Positions 58,536 through 64,000 of a stretch of 64,000 bases of DNA are shown here, one piece after another. Source of the stretch: Datisca glomerata (taxonomy: Eukaryota; Streptophyta; Magnoliopsida; Cucurbitales; Datiscaceae); contig QANY01004819.1 of the NCBI GenBank assembly GCA_003255025.1, positions 1,577,336 through 1,641,335 on the forward strand, given 5' to 3'. Both the position numbers and the translations under genes were made by a program. The notes under the pieces were generated by a model. That model worked only from the letters and a program-made list of their open reading frames with translations, was not told where the DNA came from and made no database searches. Position 1 is the stretch's first letter. Each line of letters opens with the position of its first letter.

Positions 58536-59494
58536 TACAAAGGCAACTGAAATTTGGAGAGGTTTGTCTGTTCCAATTCATAAATTTTATTAATAAAGTT
58601 CACATAGTTATAGGTGTAGGATTATATATATGTACGATTATATTCTAACTCCAAGTGTTACCTATTCGTAGTTTTCAAAAAACTCAAATCCGAAGTCTTA
58701 ATTTTCATCTTCCATATGATTATCTGAGGGAGTGTAGCGTCGTAATAAATTAAATATTCTAATTTATTTCATTCAATCCGATTTTTTCACATTAAAGATG
58801 AAAACGTCAATAAAAATTTACTAATTGGGATATCATATGTTTTATAAATGAATTATAATTAGCTACTACAATTAGACTTCCAAATGTTGGATTTGTGGTC
58901 ATGATTGATCATAAAAAGGCGTAGTGGAAAATCAACCCGATTATAAGGTTGTCTCAAATTTTAATTTTGTTGTAGATTACTGCGTGCTTTAATCCATTAC
59001 AATAATTTGTGGTCTTCCCTCTTTTTATCCAAGTTGATTAGAAAAATAATCTAATGATCTAAACTGGATTATCATCATACTCATATAACTTCTTAATTCT
59101 ACCAACATATAGATAGTCGCATATTATATAGTATTTTACACAAAAGTTTGCCTAAAAGTGGTTTGCACGTAAATAGTCATTTAAGTGTGACAACCCTCTC
59201 TATATCTCAATTTGACAAACCACCTGCTAAAATATTAGTATTGAAAAAACCATCAAATGTAAACAAGTTTACCAAGTTTTAAACTTATAATTATAGATGT
59301 TTGATTCTGATTATTGATGGTTAACAAACAGATTAAAAAGGACTACAACTAATTTCTATTATGATTATAAAGAGTCAGTAAACACTCTAAAAAACAAAAA
59401 TGTTTTCATTTTATTCTTTGACACTTTCCTTCTTTTGCTTTACACTTTACCATTTTCATCTATTTTATTTCTTTTAAGATTTAGTAAACATTCC
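58536..59494. other. Noncoding stretch
   Basis: AT-rich DNA with no gene, repeat array or element end that I can support. Confidence 0.45.
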
Positions 59495-60372
59495 CCAAAT
59501 TCCAAACTTTAAAACTGTAAATTTTAAACTTTCAACCTTTGTTTTTAAATCCTCAAACTATGTCTAATGTTCCTTTTTATTTGACAAAATGATATAGTTT
59601 TAATATATTCAAAACGGTGTCGTTTTGTCTATCCCTAAAATAACCTAAATTAAAAAATTAATATCGCCAAACACTCTACTTTTCTCGTCGACATTTCCTT
59701 TGTCTGAGACCAAATCATCTCTTATCTAAAACCGAATCTCAATTTTTGTTTTGTGTTTTGGTGATGTTTGCTCTCTGAAACTGAATCGTGTTCGAGGTAA
59801 TCTTTGAACTTGACTACTTTCGGGATTGGGGCTTCTGATTTTTGCCTTCGGTATTGATTGGGTTGTCCGATAGTAGTGAATCGTCTTTTTTGCTTTTGGG
59901 ATTGTTGCTTCAGGGTTTTATGGAAATCATTTATTGGCACTAGGGTTTTTAGAAATAAGATTGGTTTTATGATCTTGTAGAAATCAATTTACTTGTTGTT
60001 TTTTTTAGAATTAGCTTGAGGGAAATTGAATCAACTTGGGAATGTATTGTGGAAACTGAACTAATTTTTGGATTTTTTTACATGAAAACTGAAATAACTG
60101 AGGAAGGAGAGGGAAAAAGGAAATGTTGGATGAAAGGAGAGTGGTTGGCACTTGACAATAAAAAGCTCTGTGTTTAAGTTATTTTAGAGATGTAAAACCA
60201 CGTTAGCTTGAATGTAATAAACTACATCATTTTTGTCAAACATAACATAGTAGCTGACAAAGTTAGCTTAAAAGTTTAACTTATAACTTCTAACTCGTTG
60301 AGGATTGAAAATATAACATTTTAAACTCTCGTTGAAGATTGAAAATATAACATTTTAAAGTTTAAGGTTTAG
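59495..60372. mobile_element. Mutator-like inverted-repeat element
   Basis: The left arm CCAAACTTTAAAACTG...TTTGACAAAATGATATAGTTT and the right arm read backwards (CCTTAAACTTTAAAATG...TTTGACAAAAATGATGTAGTTT) are inverted copies. They include a common CTAAAATAACYTAAA. The right arm has an internal duplication of GATTGAAAATATAACATTTT. No matching 9-mers were found, so the ends are approximate. A minus-strand frame (59940-59722, Gln/Lys-rich) has no known motif; it could be a captured gene fragment or chance. Confidence 0.55.
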
Positions 60373-60387
60373 ACTACTGATTGAATT

Positions 60388-61140
60388 TTTTTTTTTTATC
60401 AAACATCAGATTATTAATAAAGAGAACAAATCAAGGGGGTTTGAACCTCCCATTTACAAAACGTTTCTCTCTAGCAATTAGAGTGCTATAAATTAAGGTA
60501 GGTTTTGAATCCCTGAAATAACACAGTTCTGACCAGAACTAAAGCTGGCTAAAGCGTCAACAACTGAGTTTAGATTCATACTTACCCATTTAAGATAACA
60601 CAACTCAAAACTACTAGCTAGAGATCTAATATCAGTAATGATATTGAAAAGTCTCCAATTAGAACAAAAGCCATTACTAATCCAGTCACCAACAAGTTTA
60701 AAGTCTGCCTCCACCTCAACCCTAGGCTAGCCAGTAAGGGAAGCAGAAATCAAACTCTCTCTAATGGCAATAATTTTAGTATGCGGAATACTGGAAGCAT
60801 AAACCTGTTTACCAAGTAAACTGATAACTTCACCGTTGTTGTTTCTTGCAACCCACCATATAGCAGCAAGATTAGGATAGTGATGATAGGATGCATCACG
60901 ATTAACCTTGATATTCCTGGACTAGGGGGCTGCCAAGAAGAAGAAGAAGCTAGTATTCTACCATTTGAGTAAGAACCAGCAGACCCTATAGCAGAAGAAT
61001 CTCAAAAACTCGAAAAAGCAAAGGAAGCTTTTTGCATGGTTATGATAGGATTACAACTTTTACCTTGAAAAATCACCTCATTTCTGCCTTTCCAAATGTA
61101 CCAGCATAAGAAAAGAAAAAAGACAAAGCTTCTTTGTTAC
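60388..61140 (-). pseudogene. LINE 3' end: RNase H-like domain
   Basis: On the minus strand, WYIWKGRNEVIFQGKS (after RT in L1-type LINEs) is followed by VNRDASYHHYPNL with the first RNase H Asp, WWVARNNNGEVISLLGKQVYASS, AIRESLISASL with the Glu, and VEADFKLVGDWISNGF with the next Asp. The end is LNSVVDALASF. The T-run at 60388-60398 is the poly(A) tail. Frame breaks divide it. It inserted next to the right arm of the Mutator-like element. Its motifs differ from the LINE at 39106-42440, so it is another subfamily. Confidence 0.8.
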
Positions 61141-61340
61141 TAGTGATTGAATTTGAAGTAGTAAAATATAATATTTCTTTCAAAAAAGACAAGAAAAGCA
61201 CGTGATATCCCACATGTACGCTTCATCGGGCTCATAGCAATAAAGAATATTACAAATATACCTCACTCTAACTTTAAAACGCGCACTCACACAGTCACAC
61301 TATAAAAGCTAAAAGCAGTCGTCAATATTCTCTTTCCCTC
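61141..61340. other. Short unique stretch with promoter-like words
   Basis: Contains CACGTGATATCCCACATGTACG, with a CACGTG core (61200-61205), and ACTATAAAAGC (about 61299), about 100 bp apart. This is the spacing of a G-box and TATA box. No gene follows, because a Tat-like repeat begins at about 61345. Confidence 0.3.
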
Positions 61341-61344
61341 CCCC

Positions 61345-62429
61345 CTCTCTCTTCCCACTTCAATAGAGTCGCGGTAATTATCGATGAAAAATGATGAAAA
61401 GATTAGAGAGTGAGATAGAGTGTGTGGTAAATGCTTTGGGTATTACTTTTGTTGTAATGAAAGGATTGTGTCCTTGCTTTATTCATTACACGAGCCTTAT
61501 ATAGGCCTTAATTTAACAATAAAATAGTGAAAGGAGGGGAATGATCTTCTTCTCCTCAATGTTTTCTAGGGTTTCATCATGCTTGTAGGATATCAGCCAT
61601 ACTTATTGAATTTGTTATCAGGTGTGGCCCCCTTAATTTTATATACTCCCTTCAGTTGTCTCATCATTCTGTCTTTCAGCCGCCAATGCAGCCACGTGAC
61701 ATTTTCTTCTGATTAAAATCTCCATCTCCTTGTTTTCATGCAATGGAGATCTTCTTAATGCTTGTTGATCGTTCCTTTCTGTCCACGTGGCTCAGTGTGG
61801 ATTTTCTACATGTTCATTTGCCCCCTATCACACTCAATGAATTCCAATTCGTCGAGGCGTAATGAATGCACTTTACGCGTGTCTTGGTAGCTTCGACTTT
61901 TTTAATCTTTTTGCTGCTTTATTGGTCTTGCGAATATTAATTAAACACAGAAAGATATATTATTAAATAATAAAAATGTATACCATCATTTCCTCATTCC
62001 CAACTATTGTTGATGCGTCACTCGGAAATGGTATCTCATCACTTGCCTGCGTCGTTCCACCTTCCCATTCTTGGTTCTCGGAACCAAACGTAGGTTTTCA
62101 GTTCACGCTCTCAGTTATTACTTGCGTCATTTCTCCTTCCCATTCTCGATTAACATGAGTTTTTGAGACGCGCTTCCTCCTCTTTCCAGCTGTCATCTCG
62201 TCATTTATTCGTCACGAGGTGACGAGTGGCGCTATCATTTCAAGCGCTCTGTTCCATACGCATGTTGCATACCAAGCCTTTTCGAAATTAGTTGTGTTCT
62301 ACTTCCTTTTTTTAGGTTCATAAATTTTAATGCATTCCTTTTACGCGTCTGTGGCCTACCTAAGGCCTTTGTCTTCCTCACTTTTTCCTTCACATTTTCT
62401 CTACCCCCTGTAAGCCTTCTTCTTCTTCC
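61345..62429 (-). mobile_element. Tat-like LTR plus 3' region, copy A of a tandem pair
   Basis: The LTR is about 61385-61816 (plus-strand right end TACATGTTCA, then TTTGCCCCCTAT, a purine tract on the minus strand). It is followed by the region that in this family lies between the 3' LTR and the antisense ORF, up to a CTTCTTCTTCTTCC tract. Left of the LTR are CTTCAATAGAGTCGCGGTAA (probably the primer-site region) and a pyrimidine-rich edge. The layout mirrors 23598-25105, but the sequence is a different subfamily. Confidence 0.72.
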
Positions 62430-63552
62430 ACATCAATAGAGTTGCAGTAATTATCGATGAAAAATGATGAAGGGGTTAGAGAGTGAGAAAAAATGTGTGG
62501 TAAATGCTTTAAGTATTACTTTTGTTGTATTGAAAGGATTGTGTCCCTGATTTATTCATTACACGAGCCCTATATAGTCCTTAATTTAACAATAAAATAG
62601 TAAAAGGAGGGGAATGATCCCCCTCTCCTTGATGTTTTTGGGGGTTTCATCATACCTATAGGATCTCGCCCATACTTATCGGATTTCTTGTCAGGTGTGG
62701 GTCCCTTCATTTCATATACCCCATGCAGTTGTCTACTCCCCCTGTTTTTCAGTCGCCAATGCAGCCACATGACCTTTTCTTCTTATTAAAATCTCATTCT
62801 CCCCATTTACGTGTGGTGGAGATCGTCTCACTACCTCTTAATTGATCATTTCCGTCCACGTGGCCCAGTGTAGATTTTCTACATGTTCATTTGCCCCTAT
62901 TGCGCTCAATGAATTCCAATTCGTTGAGGCAATGAGTGCACTTTACGCGTGTCTTGGTAGCTTTGAATTTTTTTTTTTTTATCTTTTTGCTGCTTTATTG
63001 GTCTTGCGAATATTAATAACACACAGAATGATATATTATTGAATAATAAAAATGTATACCATCATTTCCTCATTCCCCCTATTGCTGGTGCGACACTCGA
63101 GAATGGTATCTCGTCACTTGTCTGCGTTGTTCCGCCTTTTTGTTCTTGGTTTTCTGCGTCAAACGTTGGTTTTCAGTTCACGCTCTCAGTTATTACTTGC
63201 GTCGTTTCTCCTTCCCGTTCTAAGTTAGCGTGAGTTTTTGAGACGCGCTTCCTCCTCTTTCCAGCTTTCGTCTCATCATTTGTCCGTCACGGGCTGACGG
63301 CTGGCACTATCATTTCAAGCGCTTTGTTCCATACGCCTACTACACGCCACACCATTACAGAATTAATTGCGTTTTACTTCCTTTTTTCATATCCGTAAAT
63401 TTCAATGCATTCATTTTTCACGTCTGTAGCCTACATAAGGCCTTTGTCTTTCCATTTGTCTTCCTCACTTTTCCCTTCACGTTTGCTCTGCCCCCTGTAA
63501 GTCTTCTGCTTCATTTATGTTGCTTTCTCTTTCTTACTTTTCTTTGTGAGTC
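62430..63552 (-). mobile_element. Tat-like LTR plus 3' region, copy B of a tandem pair
   Basis: A direct repeat of copy A with a constant offset of 1073 bp (LTR about 62458-62889). It carries the same CATCAATAGAGTTGCAGTAA stretch before the LTR and TTTGCCCCTAT after it. It runs into the start of the antisense ORF at 63553. Both copies keep a similar 60-64 codon frame (61976-62158 and 63039-63233). Confidence 0.75.
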
Positions 63553-63852
63553 ATGAGGGGAGAGAAGTAGTTTAAGGTTACCGTACCTTTAATTAGGAAC
63601 CAAGACAAGTTCAAACAGTTTATGGATTGTCATAAAGATGCCTTCCCTCCGGATGTCGTTTGCGGCTTCGAGGATGGAATACCCAAATCTTTCACTTACC
63701 ATCCCCTATACCAAATCACCGTAGCCCCCATGTACATAACTTGAGGATTGAAGCGTCCTTTCCCCCATCATTCGAGAGTTTTTTGGTACCTTCTATCTTG
63801 CCATCATGTACATGATCCTTTTAGGAATGAAAACTTTAAATAGGAGGCATAT
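63553..63852 (+). pseudogene. Antisense ORF of a Tat-like element, 5' part
   Basis: After an ATG and an early in-frame TAG (63568-63570) the frame gives VTVPLIRNQDKFKQFMDCH, DAFPPDVVCGF, YQITVAPMYIT, a stop, then GLKRPF. This is clearly related to the antisense ORF at 25108 (VPLVRTQAELDHFIASH, DAFPSDVVYGL, SPMYIALGLKLPF). It is cut by an Angela-like LTR at 63853. The relation supports a protein that was once conserved in this group of elements. Confidence 0.78.
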
Positions 63853-64000
63853 TGTTGGATCGGGTTTAAAAATTTAAGAAAAATATCTTTGAACCACGAA
63901 CGGTTCGTGGAGGGAATATAAAAAAATTTCTGAAATATATTTAATCGTATTAAACACTAATATCAAACTACAAATCATGCATATGTAGATTAGATGTATT
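63853..64000 (-). repeat. Angela-like LTR, start only (window edge)
   Basis: TGTTGGATCGGGTTTAAAAA and GAACCACGAACGGTTCGTGG match the plus-strand left end of the LTRs at 7356 and 14583. It continues beyond the window. It interrupts the antisense ORF, so it is younger than that Tat-like copy. Confidence 0.85.

Noticed and set aside
61195..61340. Promoter of a host gene destroyed by the Tat-like insertion
   Set aside because: A CACGTG and a TATAAAA word are suggestive, but no exon or homologous gene remains to support it.

Overview
The window is AT-rich nuclear DNA from a flowering plant, almost certainly a eudicot. The evidence is plant-type Ty1/copia and Ty3/gypsy retrotransposons with tRNA-iMet primer sites, L1-type LINEs, MuDR-type transposases, nonautonomous hAT, Mutator and Helitron elements, and an intronless plant TSPO gene. 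The species cannot be fixed from the sequence. Most of the 64 kb is nested and decayed transposable elements. Only one gene looks like an intact host gene: TSPO at 36463-36987 (+).

Region 1 (1-21760) is a stack of insertions. The oldest layer is a LINE on the minus strand, split into 20270-21760 (ORF1 and endonuclease start) and 1-552 (endonuclease end and linker). It is interrupted by a long LTR (558-20264, TG...CA, target duplication ATTAC) that has no internal genes of its own and reads as a solo gypsy-type LTR. Inside that LTR sit a dead copia element (2390-7326, duplication GAAAT) and a rearranged Angela/BARE-like copia cluster. The cluster order is LTR, internal region, LTR, truncated internal region, inverted truncated LTR (7356-18361).

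Region 2 (23598-33746) is a 10 kb minus-strand Tat/Ogre-like gypsy element. It carries gag, protease, RT, RNase H and integrase remnants and, on the opposite strand between pol and the 3' LTR, an extra spliced-looking ORF (25108-27342). A 563-bp hAT element with a perfect 8-bp duplication sits in one LTR, and the other LTR preserves the empty site.

Region 3 (33747-42440) holds Helitron-like ends, TSPO, a minus-strand Helitron and a 5'-truncated LINE (39106-42440).

Region 4 (42440-46400) holds two MuDR-type transposase remnants meeting head-on near 44740, followed by a block of palindromic TCGTGTAG repeats.

Region 5 (46400-60380) is noncoding. It holds four Mutator-like inverted-repeat elements (two with clear 9-bp duplications), a GC-richer stretch with a 27-bp minisatellite, and a hAT-like element containing an internally deleted copia element.

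Region 6 (60388-64000) has a LINE 3' end, a tandemly repeated LTR plus 3' region of a second Tat-like family, the start of its antisense ORF, and an Angela-like LTR cut by the window edge.

The coding remnants are not operons or pathways. They are dead polyproteins, and several have lost catalytic residues through single-base changes (YVND, YVDN, stop codons from likely CGA to TGA changes), as expected for methylated, silenced repeats. I saw no tRNA, rRNA or CRISPR.
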